Assembly: GCA_945873675.1 (NCBI GenBank)
Contig: CAMCEP010000020.1
Span: forward strand, 1 to 18,486
DNA from: Asaia bogorensis
GTDB lineage: Bacteria > Pseudomonadota > Alphaproteobacteria > Acetobacterales > Acetobacteraceae
Length of the DNA: 18,486 nucleotides
Direction: 5' to 3'
Part shown: in pieces, positions 1 through 5,817 of the stretch
Layout of the letters: each line of letters starts with the position of its first letter
Position numbering within the stretch: the first letter of the stretch is position 1
Made by a program: the position numbers and the translations under genes
The notes under the pieces: generated by a model
What the model saw: only the letters and a program-made list of their open reading frames with translations
What the model was told of the DNA's origin: nothing
Databases searched by the model: none

Positions 1-498
1 TGCCTGGGCCGGCTTGATCCCGCGCGCATATCGAAACTGGCGCCGGATTTTTCGTATGTTTCGGGCGACAAGCCTTCCAAGGAAGTCTTCATGCATCGCG
101 CGGTGCTGACCGCACGGCCCGATGCAGGGGCGGTGGTGCATTTGCATTCAACCCATGCCACCGCCATTGCTTGCCTCGCCGAACCCGGAGAGGTCGCGCC
201 CATCCCGCCGCTCACGCCCTATTTCGTCATGCGTGTCGGGCGGCTTTTGCCGGTGATCCGCTATTACCGCCCCGGCGATGGCGCGATGGAAAATGATATC
301 CACGAAGCCGCCAAGACTGCCAAGGCTGTGCTGCTCGCCAATCACGGCCCGGTGGTATCGGGCCGGACTTTGGAAGATGCTGTCCATGCGGCGGAGGAAT
401 TGGAAGAAGCGGCCCGCCTTGCGCTGCTGCTACGCGGTGCCGGCGCACGCAGCCTGACGCCAGTGCAGGTGGATGATTTGCTGAACACCTTCGGCTGA
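1..498 (+). CDS. otnC: 3-oxo-tetronate 4-phosphate decarboxylase-like class II aldolase (5' truncated)
   Basis: The frame is open from base 1, so the N-terminus lies outside the window; 165 residues are visible. Class II aldolase/adducin folds bind a catalytic metal through three histidines. Here the HLH pair (visible residues 47 and 49) and the His of ANHGP (115) are present, together with the acidic residue of SKEV (Glu28). The stretches LDPARISKL, SGDKPSKEV, VVHLHSTHA and the C-terminal ELEEAARLALLLRG resemble OtnC, which decarboxylates 3-oxo-tetronate 4-phosphate to dihydroxyacetone phosphate and CO2 in the cytosol during four-carbon sugar acid catabolism. The usual family length is a little over 200 residues, so roughly 45-50 are missing. 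The usual partner kinase otnK, if present, would lie to the left. The gene converges with the toxin gene 10 bp away. The family is certain; the exact substrate is inferred from similarity, and another class II aldolase such as a fuculose-phosphate aldolase relative remains possible. Confidence 0.85.
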   Translation, partial: CLGRLDPARISKLAPDFSYVSGDKPSKEVFMHRAVLTARPDAGAVVHLHSTHATAIACLAEPGEVAPIPPLTPYFVMRVGRLLPVIRYYRPGDGAMENDIHEAAKTAKAVLLANHGPVVSGRTLEDAVHAAEELEEAARLALLLRGAGARSLTPVQVDDLLNTFG

Positions 499-508
499 CC
501 CATGTGGA

Positions 509-916
509 TCATGATTGCCGCCCCTTATCTCCCGTCTGATGATCCACGCCCACCGTGTTCGCGCGCAACCATGCAGCAAGGCGGTCATGGCGGAATGACC
601 TGCCTTCCAGGTTTTCGATGATAAATCGGTACATTTCCCCAGAATTTGGCCTGATCGCATAGCCGTTGATCGCCAAAAAGGTGATCATGGCCGCTGCTGC
701 GACACGCTTATTCCCGTCAACAAAGGGATGGTTCATGGCAAGGCTCTCCCAAAGCGCCGCAGCTTCCTCGATCACGTCCTCGTAGTAGCCCGTCTGTGGG
801 CGATAAAGAGCGGCCTCAAGAAGCCCAAAATCGCGAACGCCATGGGCGCCGCCATAGCGTTTGATCTGGTCGTGATGGATTGCCAGGACCTCAATGATGG
901 TCAGGTAATCCGTCAT
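509..916 (-). CDS. doc: Doc-family (Fic-fold) toxin, death-on-curing type
   Basis: This 135-residue protein has the Doc version of the Fic motif, HPFVDGNKR, with His63, Asp67, Lys70 and Arg71. The known Doc toxin of phage P1 is a kinase that phosphorylates EF-Tu and halts translation; the short HxFx(D/N)GNKR motif is that of Doc, not of AMP-transferring Fic enzymes. Other family marks are the N-terminal segment LTIIEVLAIHHDQIKRYGG, the GLLEAALYRPQ stretch and a C-terminal LAAWLRANT helix. The length is normal for Doc (about 125-135 residues), so it looks intact. The start codon overlaps the antitoxin stop as ATGA, implying translational coupling and co-expression. The stop lies 10 bp from the convergent otnC-like gene. 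Family assignment is strong; activity on EF-Tu is inferred from relatives. Confidence 0.9.
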   Translation of the reverse strand: MTDYLTIIEVLAIHHDQIKRYGGAHGVRDFGLLEAALYRPQTGYYEDVIEEAAALWESLAMNHPFVDGNKRVAAAAMITFLAINGYAIRPNSGEMYRFIIENLEGRSFRHDRLAAWLRANTVGVDHQTGDKGRQS

Positions 917-1143
917 TCAGCGAGCTTCGCGTAAAGCTCGGCATACTTCTCATGGGTCGCCTCATAGGCCGCCATGACATGCGCGCGCGGGCGGGCGCGC
1001 TTGCGCTTGTCAATGAGATCAGAGAGCGCTTCTTCAACAAGCGCCTGTAACTGCCGCCCTTCGATCTTGGCGAGGCCACGCAAGGTGGCGAGAGTTTCAG
1101 ACTTCACCTGGGTTGCGAATTTTTCACGGGTGGGTTCGGTCAT
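913..1143 (-). CDS. Ribbon-helix-helix-like antitoxin paired with Doc
   Basis: A 76-residue protein directly upstream of and overlapping the Doc toxin, in the antitoxin-first order typical of type II modules. Residues about 8-14 (KFATQVK) would form the DNA-binding beta strand, and residues 15-46 two helices (LATLRGLAKIEGR, then LQALVEEALSDLIDKR), the ribbon-helix-helix layout. The basic KRKRARPR segment (47-54) is followed by an amphipathic tail (HVMAAYEATHEKYAELYAKLAE region) suited to wrap the toxin. It is not an obvious Phd protein, the classical Doc partner. A Shine-Dalgarno AGGA lies nine bases before the ATG. A perfect palindrome 27 bp upstream of the start is a likely autoregulatory operator. 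The antitoxin role rests on position, size and fold; RHH assignment is by eye. Confidence 0.8.
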   Translation of the reverse strand: MTEPTREKFATQVKSETLATLRGLAKIEGRQLQALVEEALSDLIDKRKRARPRAHVMAAYEATHEKYAELYAKLAE

Positions 1144-1169
1144 TTGGTACTTTCCTGTTCATTCTGGCA

Positions 1170-1185
1170 TCATGATATATCATGA
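1170..1185. promoter_or_regulatory. Perfect 16-bp palindrome, probable antitoxin operator
   Basis: TCATGATATATCATGA reads identically on both strands and lies 27-42 bp upstream of the antitoxin start. A related half-site, GCCATGATGA, occurs at about 1199-1208. RHH antitoxins bind short palindromes over their own promoters, so this is the expected place and symmetry for autorepression. Binding is inferred. Confidence 0.65.
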
Positions 1186-1267
1186 CGCATCAAGTTCTGC
1201 CATGATGAACTGGGGCGTCTCCCCCTCACCTTCCTTCACTGGACACGCATAAAATCTTTATCTGGTT

Positions 1268-1310
1268 GCATTTTCCGACCCGCCAAGTTTTTCACTTGGC
1301 TTGAAAATGC
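1268..1310. repeat. Nested inverted repeat after the ATP-grasp gene
   Basis: An outer 8-bp stem (GCATTTTC 1268-1275 with GAAAATGC 1303-1310) encloses an inner 7-bp stem (GCCAAGT 1282-1288 with ACTTGGC 1294-1300) with a five-base loop. It begins immediately after the minus-strand stop codon of the ATP-grasp gene, so it would fold at that transcript's 3' end. There is no T-tract directly after the GC stem, so it is not a standard intrinsic terminator. It may protect the 3' end or separate the gene from the downstream toxin-antitoxin operon. Confidence 0.55.
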
Positions 1311-2267
1311 TCACGCCACCTTGGCTTGTTGCTGTTGCAGCAAACCCGTCAGGAATTGCGCAATAGCGCCCATACCGGAAAGACCGGCGCGGGCTTCGGC
1401 ATCGCCATTGTAATTCGTGTTGGTATTCACATCATAAGCGAAGGTGTTGCCGGCGCGATCCGTGATGAATTCAATCGCGCCCACGCCAACGCCATTGGCG
1501 CGCAAAAAGGCTTCCATGCGCGGCAGCAAGGGGTGGGTGAAGCCTTCAATGATGCGGAACTTCTCGCCAGGCGCTACGGCGGGGCACACCGCACCTGGTT
1601 CCATGGCGCAGACATCCGCCGGGCAAAGCTCAAACCCTTCAGATGTATCCACCCGCACGGCATAGAGGAATCTGCCATTGATGAATTCGGCCCGCGTGAT
1701 GAAGGGCTCAGGCGCTTCGATATAGCGCTGCACCAGCCATACCCCATCGCGCGGCGCGGCGAAGGGATCGGGGTCCGCCGCAATTTTCGCCACCGCTTCG
1801 CGCAAAGCGCCCGCGCTCAAGATCAATTGCACGCCAAGCCCCTTGCCGGCGCGGTTATGTTTCAAGATCACCGGAAAGCCGAGCCTTTCCGCAGCGGCCG
1901 CAAGATGCTGCGTCCCCACCACGGCAATGGTCGGCGGCGTTGGGATATCGAAACCCGCCAGCGCCGCATATTGCGCAACCTTTGATAGTTCCAACTGCAA
2001 GGCGCGCCGGCCATTCACCACAGCCCTGCCATGGCGTTCCAAATGCTCAATCACCGCCCCCGCATATTCCGGCGCATAAGTATGGCCGCGCGTATGGGAT
2101 GAGGCACTCATGCGATTATAGAAAACGCCCTCGGGCGGCGGCGTGGTCAGGTCAAGCACGCCTTCATCGAGGAACCATTCCTCATAAGGCGTGCCAAGGC
2201 GGGCGAAGGCCGCGCGCAGCGGTTCTACCCAGGCATCATTTTCGTGAATGACAAAGACCTTCGACAT
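1311..2267 (-). CDS. ATP-grasp ligase, RimK/D-Ala-D-Ala ligase-like
   Basis: I chose the ATG at 2267 because GGAGAA lies seven bases before it and the next residues, SKVFVIHEND, begin a typical first beta strand; an upstream in-frame start at 2303 adds twelve residues with no such signal. The product has 318 residues. ATP-grasp enzymes activate a carboxylate as an acyl phosphate and join it to an amine or thiol. Visible parts are a lysine strand (VILKHN, Lys136), the glycine-rich ATP lid (AGKGLGV, about 140-146), the strand carrying Gln180 (WLVQRYI), and the metal site (GAIEF with Glu266, then DVNTNTNYN, 279-287). The N-terminal FYNRMSASSHTRG stretch resembles RimK-type glutamate ligases. Substrate is unknown. 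It is divergent from the PHP hydrolase gene across a 226-bp gap, suggesting a functional link. The protein ends with a short Gln run (QQQQ). Confidence 0.8.
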   Translation of the reverse strand: MSKVFVIHENDAWVEPLRAAFARLGTPYEEWFLDEGVLDLTTPPPEGVFYNRMSASSHTRGHTYAPEYAGAVIEHLERHGRAVVNGRRALQLELSKVAQYAALAGFDIPTPPTIAVVGTQHLAAAAERLGFPVILKHNRAGKGLGVQLILSAGALREAVAKIAADPDPFAAPRDGVWLVQRYIEAPEPFITRAEFINGRFLYAVRVDTSEGFELCPADVCAMEPGAVCPAVAPGEKFRIIEGFTHPLLPRMEAFLRANGVGVGAIEFITDRAGNTFAYDVNTNTNYNGDAEARAGLSGMGAIAQFLTGLLQQQQAKVA

Positions 2268-2328
2268 GCGGCTTCTCCAAATCTTCACAAGAAAAAAGCT
2301 CATCTTGAAGCCAGTGCAAGAGCCCGAA

Positions 2329-2347
2329 AAAAGAAAGATTTTCTTTT
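2329..2347. repeat. AT-rich inverted repeat in the divergent ATP-grasp/PHP promoter region
   Basis: AAAAGAAA (2329-2336) and TTTCTTTT (2340-2347) form an 8-bp dyad with a three-base centre inside the 226-bp divergent gap (2268-2493). The low GC and symmetry stand out from the surrounding DNA. It could be a regulator site for one or both genes. I see no convincing -35/-10 pair in the gap. Confidence 0.4.
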
Positions 2348-2493
2348 CCTCTGGCGATTGCTTGGTGAAATTTCCCGCCCCATGCCGTGCGTCAGAGAGA
2401 TACCCTACCCCCAGGCCGTGGGCGCAATTTCACGATCCGGCTTTAGGCTTTAGTAAGGCCGGGAAGAAAACCACTTAGTAGCCGAGGTCCCCG

Positions 2494-3396
2494 ATGCAGC
2501 TTGATCCCGTCTTTGCCGCGCCGGGGCGCTTCCTTAAGGGCAACATCCACACCCATTCCACGCTATCAGATGGCAAGCGCGCGCCTGAGGATGTGGTGGA
2601 GACCTATCGCCGTGGCGGTTATGATTTCATGGCGCTGACGGACCATTTCATGGCTCGCTACAATTTCCCCATCGCAGATACGCGCCGCTTCCGCGCGCCT
2701 GGCTTCACCACCCTGCTGGGTGCTGAGGTTCATGCGCCGGCGACCTCGCTCGGGGAGATTTGGCATATCCTGGCGGTTGGCTTGCCGCTTGATTTCGCGC
2801 CAACCCCGCCCGGGGAAGATGGTGCGGCGCTGGCTGCGCGTTGTGCCGAAGCCGGTGCCTTCGTCGCCATTGCCCATCCCGGCTGGTACGGGCTGACGGC
2901 AGATGATGGGCATAGCATCGCGGCAGCGCACGCCGTTGAGATCTACAACCACACCAGCCAGGTGCGCACTGATCGCGGTGGCGGCGCCTTTCTGGCGGAT
3001 CGGCTGCTGACGGATGGGCGGCGCGTTTCCCTGATTGCGGTGGATGACGCGCATTTTGCCTGCGAGGATTGGTTCGGCGGCTGGGTCATGGTGAAGGCCA
3101 GCGCGAATGAACCGGAAGCGCTGCTGGCCGCGCTGAAAGCCGGGCATTTCTACGCAAGCCAAGGCCCGCGGATTGAAGGCATTCTGTGGGGGGAGGACAG
3201 CGTTGAGGTGCATTGTAGCCCGGCATCCAGCATCATGGTGCTAGGGCGCGGATCATCCGCGGCGCAATCCGTGGCACCCTTGCAGACCCGGACGGTGCTA
3301 CCCCTGGAAAAGCTGCGTGACGGGGGATTTGCGCGCATCGTGGTAGCGGATGCCGCAGGCAAGCGTGCCTGGTCCAACCCCTATTTTTTTGAATAA
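2494..3396 (+). CDS. PHP-domain metallohydrolase, CehA/McbA-like
   Basis: A 300-residue protein with the complete set of PHP metal-binding motifs: GNIHTHSTLSDG (His19, His21, Asp26), LTDH (Asp50, His51), GAEVH (Glu78, His80), IAHPGW (His128) and DDAH (Asp185, His187). PHP proteins use a two- or three-metal centre to hydrolyse phosphoesters and, in the CehA/McbA branch, other esters such as carbamates. The N-terminus lacks a signal peptide, so it should be cytosolic. The ATG at 2494 has GAGG eight bases upstream. The C-terminal 70 residues, after HFYASQGPRI, form a beta-rich extension also found in this branch. It is transcribed away from the ATP-grasp gene, and no other gene shares its strand nearby. 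The fold is certain, the substrate is not; a phosphatase of the YciV/trpH type is the main alternative. Confidence 0.85.
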   Translation: MQLDPVFAAPGRFLKGNIHTHSTLSDGKRAPEDVVETYRRGGYDFMALTDHFMARYNFPIADTRRFRAPGFTTLLGAEVHAPATSLGEIWHILAVGLPLDFAPTPPGEDGAALAARCAEAGAFVAIAHPGWYGLTADDGHSIAAAHAVEIYNHTSQVRTDRGGGAFLADRLLTDGRRVSLIAVDDAHFACEDWFGGWVMVKASANEPEALLAALKAGHFYASQGPRIEGILWGEDSVEVHCSPASSIMVLGRGSSAAQSVAPLQTRTVLPLEKLRDGGFARIVVADAAGKRAWSNPYFFE

Positions 3397-3433
3397 GGTA
3401 ATTTCATCAAAATTAGGCTGGGTTCAGGGGTTA

Positions 3434-3479
3434 ATCTTATTCGCGCGATGCTCAGCATAAGATGAAGGCAGCATCGCGC
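3434..3479. repeat. Two interlocking inverted repeats downstream of the PHP gene
   Basis: ATCTTAT (3434-3440) pairs with ATAAGAT (3457-3463), and GCGCGATGC (3443-3451) pairs perfectly with GCATCGCGC (3471-3479). The right arm of the first dyad sits inside the loop of the second, so the two stems are mutually exclusive or would form a pseudoknot. No T-tract follows, so neither is a clear terminator. Either a 3' end structure for the PHP transcript or a regulatory site for the chemotaxis gene is possible. Confidence 0.5.
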
Positions 3480-3630
3480 AAAACCCTATTTCCTGTTGAA
3501 GTCTGCGGCAACTTAAAGCGTAATTGAACGCGACTTCATCTTTGCATTAAGGCTTGGGTAACCCCATGCCCCGTAAAAATGCAGAACACAGCGGGAATGC
3601 TCGCGCATCCTCAAGGCGCCCATTAACCTT

Positions 3631-3654
3631 AGCCAGCAAAAGTTTTTTGCGGCT
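3631..3654 (+). repeat. Leader hairpin 1 of the chemotaxis receptor gene
   Basis: AGCC(a)GCAAAA, loop GTT, TTTTGCGGCT form a 10-bp stem with a single bulged base on the 5' side. It lies about 77 bp before the start codon. Confidence 0.5.
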
Positions 3655-3680
3655 CAATACCCCTGGTCACCTTTCAGCAA

Positions 3681-3709
3681 GGACCCTGCCTGCAAAATGC
3701 GGCAGGTCC
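3681..3709 (+). repeat. Leader hairpin 2 of the chemotaxis receptor gene
   Basis: GGA(c)CCTGCC(t)GCA, loop AAA, TGCGGCAGGTCC form a 12-bp stem with two single-base bulges, both on the 5' side. It ends three bases before the AAAGGAG ribosome-binding site at 3713-3719, so it could affect ribosome access or message stability. Confidence 0.55.
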
Positions 3710-3730
3710 ACGAAAGGAGCACGCCGGAAG

Positions 3731-5407
3731 ATGCGTATCAGAATTGCCCCCCTATTGCTCACCATCCTTGCGATGATCGGCGCGGTGAATGCCGGTGCTG
3801 CCATCTATGCCTGGGTATCCATGCGTCACAATGCGCAGAGCTTCACCGAAATCAAGGCGAATGCCGTGGCACCGCTGATTGATCTGAAGGCGTTGTCTGA
3901 TGCCTATGCGGTTTTCGTGGTGGATGCATCCCACAAGATGCGCAATGGCAATTTCACCTGGGAAGAAGGTGCAACTAGCCTTGCCGATGCGGTGAAGAAC
4001 ATCAATCGCGCTTGGTCAGCCCTTACCCAGGCAGAATTGCCGCCTTCCGTGCAGCAAGCTTTCGCCGAAGCGCGTGAACGCCGCGCCCCGGCGGAACAGG
4101 TGACGCAGGAGCTGGTGCGCATCACGGCTGCCAAGAACAGCGCGCAGCTTGAACAGCTGATCAAGGAACAGCTCTATCAGGCGATTGACCCCTTCACGGA
4201 ATCGATTGGCGGCATGATGGACACCATCGTGGCCGAAACGAATGACAAAGTTGCCAATGAAGTGACCTCGGTCACCCAAGCCACAATGATCATTGCGCTA
4301 CTGGGGCTTTTCTCCCTTGCTGCGCTGATTGCTGCCGGCTGGGTTGTGGTTGCCCGTGTTACCCGCCCCCTGGGATCGCTTGCCTCTGGCATGGAAAACA
4401 TGTCGAAAGGCGATCTTTCCAAGGAATTTAGCGGTACCGATCGTCAGGATGAAGTGGGCGAGATGGCGCGTGCCGCGACTGTCTTCCGCGAAGGCCTGGT
4501 TGAAGCTGAAAAGCTGCGTGCGGCGGAAGCGACGCGTGGGGCGGAAATGGAAGCAGCGCGCCGCGCTGCCATCCAAAGCATTGCGGGCGATCTGGATCGC
4601 GCGGTTGGCCAATCGGTCGGCACCCTTTCCGAAAGCACCGCCATGCTGGTGCAGGAAGGCAGCAAGGTCGCCTCGGTCACGGATGCCACCCTGGCCCAGG
4701 CTCGCTCCGCCGCGAACGAGGGAACGGAAGCCAATCACGGCATCCAATCCGTCTCCGCCGCGGCTGAGGAACTGACGGTTGCGATTTCAGAAGTCTCCAA
4801 CCGCGTGACTGCCGTGGCGCAAACCGCGCGCGGTGCTGCGGAACAGGCGGATCGCGTCAGCAGCCTGGTGGATGGGCTGAATGCGGCATCCGTACGCATC
4901 AATGATGTCACGGGGCTGATCGGCACCATCGCCGCGCAGACCAATCTGCTGGCGCTCAATGCCACGATCGAATCGGCCCGTGCCGGTGAAGCTGGTAAGG
5001 GCTTCGCAGTGGTGGCTTCTGAAGTGAAGAACCTGGCCGCGCAATCTGCCAAGGCGACGGAAAGCATCCAGACCGAAATCGGCGCGATGCAGAACATCAT
5101 CGGCGACGTGGTGAATGTCATCGGCGATATCGTGTCCCGCATCAGCCAGTTGGATGGTGAGAACACCGCCATCGCCGCGGCAGTGGAAGAACAATCCGCC
5201 ACCACGGCGGAAATCGCTTCCAGCCTGCGCAATGCCGCCCAGGCGGTGGATGGCCTGGAAGGTTCCATCGGCCGTGTGTCTGGCATGGCGGAAGATGCCG
5301 GCAAGGCCATGGGCAGCATCACGAATGCAAGCCGCACCGTGGCCGACGAAGCGGTGCAGCTGCGCGAAGCCACCCAGGCCCTGATCAAGCGGCTGCAAGC
5401 GGCCTGA
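3731..5407 (+). CDS. Methyl-accepting chemotaxis protein (two-TM, HAMP)
   Basis: I chose the ATG at 3731: AAAGGAG lies 11 bases upstream and the product starts directly with a membrane anchor, while the longer frame from 3554 adds an unlikely basic tail. The 558-residue receptor has TM1 at about 6-30, a periplasmic helical sensor of about 150 residues (31-184, four-helix-bundle-like), TM2 at 185-209, a HAMP domain (about 210-262, with TRPLGSLASGM and DEVGEMARA) and a cytoplasmic coiled-coil signalling domain. The conserved hairpin tip that contacts CheA and CheW is at about 395-430 (GLIGTIAAQTNLLALNATIE, then ARAGEAGKGFAVVASEV). It has no C-terminal pentapeptide for CheR docking. Such receptors sense a ligand and control CheA kinase activity. 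No che or flagellar genes are nearby, so it is an orphan receptor. The ligand is unknown. It ends in an intrinsic terminator. Confidence 0.95.
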   Translation: MRIRIAPLLLTILAMIGAVNAGAAIYAWVSMRHNAQSFTEIKANAVAPLIDLKALSDAYAVFVVDASHKMRNGNFTWEEGATSLADAVKNINRAWSALTQAELPPSVQQAFAEARERRAPAEQVTQELVRITAAKNSAQLEQLIKEQLYQAIDPFTESIGGMMDTIVAETNDKVANEVTSVTQATMIIALLGLFSLAALIAAGWVVVARVTRPLGSLASGMENMSKGDLSKEFSGTDRQDEVGEMARAATVFREGLVEAEKLRAAEATRGAEMEAARRAAIQSIAGDLDRAVGQSVGTLSESTAMLVQEGSKVASVTDATLAQARSAANEGTEANHGIQSVSAAAEELTVAISEVSNRVTAVAQTARGAAEQADRVSSLVDGLNAASVRINDVTGLIGTIAAQTNLLALNATIESARAGEAGKGFAVVASEVKNLAAQSAKATESIQTEIGAMQNIIGDVVNVIGDIVSRISQLDGENTAIAAAVEEQSATTAEIASSLRNAAQAVDGLEGSIGRVSGMAEDAGKAMGSITNASRTVADEAVQLREATQALIKRLQAA

Positions 5408-5430
5408 TCAACGCTACAGGGCTTGTCTGA

Positions 5431-5465
5431 AGGGCGGCGGTCCTGCCAAGGGCCGCCGCCTTTTT
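5431..5465 (+). terminator. Intrinsic terminator of the chemotaxis receptor gene
   Basis: GGCGGCGG (5433-5440) pairs with CCGCCGCC (5453-5460), extended inward by further pairs around a short loop, and is followed at once by TTTTT (5461-5465). It sits 24 bp after the stop codon. This is the clearest rho-independent terminator in the window. Confidence 0.9.
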
Positions 5466-5612
5466 CTTGACGGTACCGCCAAGCGCTGGAATGCCCCTTG
5501 CGGTCTATGCCAATTTTCCTAATTGAAGAGCATAACCACTGCGCTTCCTGAAAAATTGACTGATTTCGGGACGGGTTGCTGATCGGCGAATCCTTGATAG
5601 GACTGTGGCATG

Positions 5613-5659
5613 AAAGTCACCACACTGTGACCTTGCCCCAATTCTGCCAAAAGTCACAG
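5613..5659. repeat. Cluster of GTCAC repeats in direct and inverted orientation
   Basis: AAAGTCAC occurs at 5613-5620 and again at 5650-5657. Between them CTGTGAC (5625-5631) is the exact reverse complement of GTCACAG (5653-5659). GTCAC (5616-5620) also pairs with GTGAC (5627-5631). Three copies in 47 bp suggest binding sites for a regulator, or alternative hairpins. Confidence 0.4.
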
Positions 5660-5770
5660 ACGAAATTCCTAAAACTCTTGCTTCTCAACAGCTGCATTCA
5701 GCTAATCACGCTAGGTTTCACCAAGTTACAACCACCAGGCTTGTTCACGGACGCGTCAGCAGCTTACCTC

Positions 5771-5805
5771 CCCCCAGAACGCTCGAGCGTCGCATCTACT
5801 GGGGG
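5771..5805 (+). promoter_or_regulatory. Leader hairpin that may mask the CHAP ribosome-binding site
   Basis: CCCCCAG (5771-5777) pairs with CTGGGGG (5799-5805), enclosing a perfect 12-bp palindrome ACGCTCGAGCGT (5779-5790). The GGGGG is the only Shine-Dalgarno-like sequence before the CHAP ATG (12 bases away), so the closed hairpin would hide it. Control of translation is inferred. Confidence 0.5.
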
Positions 5806-5817
5806 CTTTGAACGATT

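Larger units (their letters stand above)
3397..3730 (+). other. Intergenic region and leader of the chemotaxis receptor gene
   Basis: 334 bp without a credible gene. An open frame runs in from 3554 and would add 59 residues to the chemotaxis receptor, but those residues are basic, look non-coding and would precede the TM1 anchor. The stretch contains two interlocking inverted repeats (3434-3479) and two further hairpins (3631-3654 and 3681-3709), listed separately. I found no convincing sigma-28 promoter (TAAA-N15-GCCGATAA). Confidence 0.6.
5466..5817 (+). other. Intergenic region upstream of the CHAP gene
   Basis: About 350 bp with lower GC than the flanking genes. It holds a near-perfect 18-bp palindrome (5466-5483, CTTGACGGTACCGCCAAG), a cluster of GTCAC-type repeats (5613-5659) and a leader hairpin (5771-5805). 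An open frame from a TTG at 5576 ends with an ATGA overlap at the CHAP start, but its residues look non-coding and it has no ribosome-binding site, so I do not call it a gene. A promoter for the CHAP gene must lie here; I could not place it. Confidence 0.55.

Noticed and set aside
1326..1985. 219-codon open frame antisense to the ATP-grasp gene
   Set aside because: High GC leaves few stop codons on the opposite strand; the translation shows no domain and the minus-strand gene has clear motifs.
2248..2478. Plus-strand frame in the gap before the PHP gene
   Set aside because: It starts inside the opposite ATP-grasp gene, has no recognisable domain and has a Lys-rich, non-coding look.
3510..3545. 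TAAA-containing stretch as a sigma-28 promoter for the chemotaxis receptor
   Set aside because: No GCCGATAA-like -10 element is found at the required spacing.
3554..3730. N-terminal extension of the chemotaxis receptor by 59 residues
   Set aside because: The residues are basic and non-conserved in look, two hairpins lie in this stretch, and the ATG at 3731 has its own AAAGGAG and starts right at TM1.
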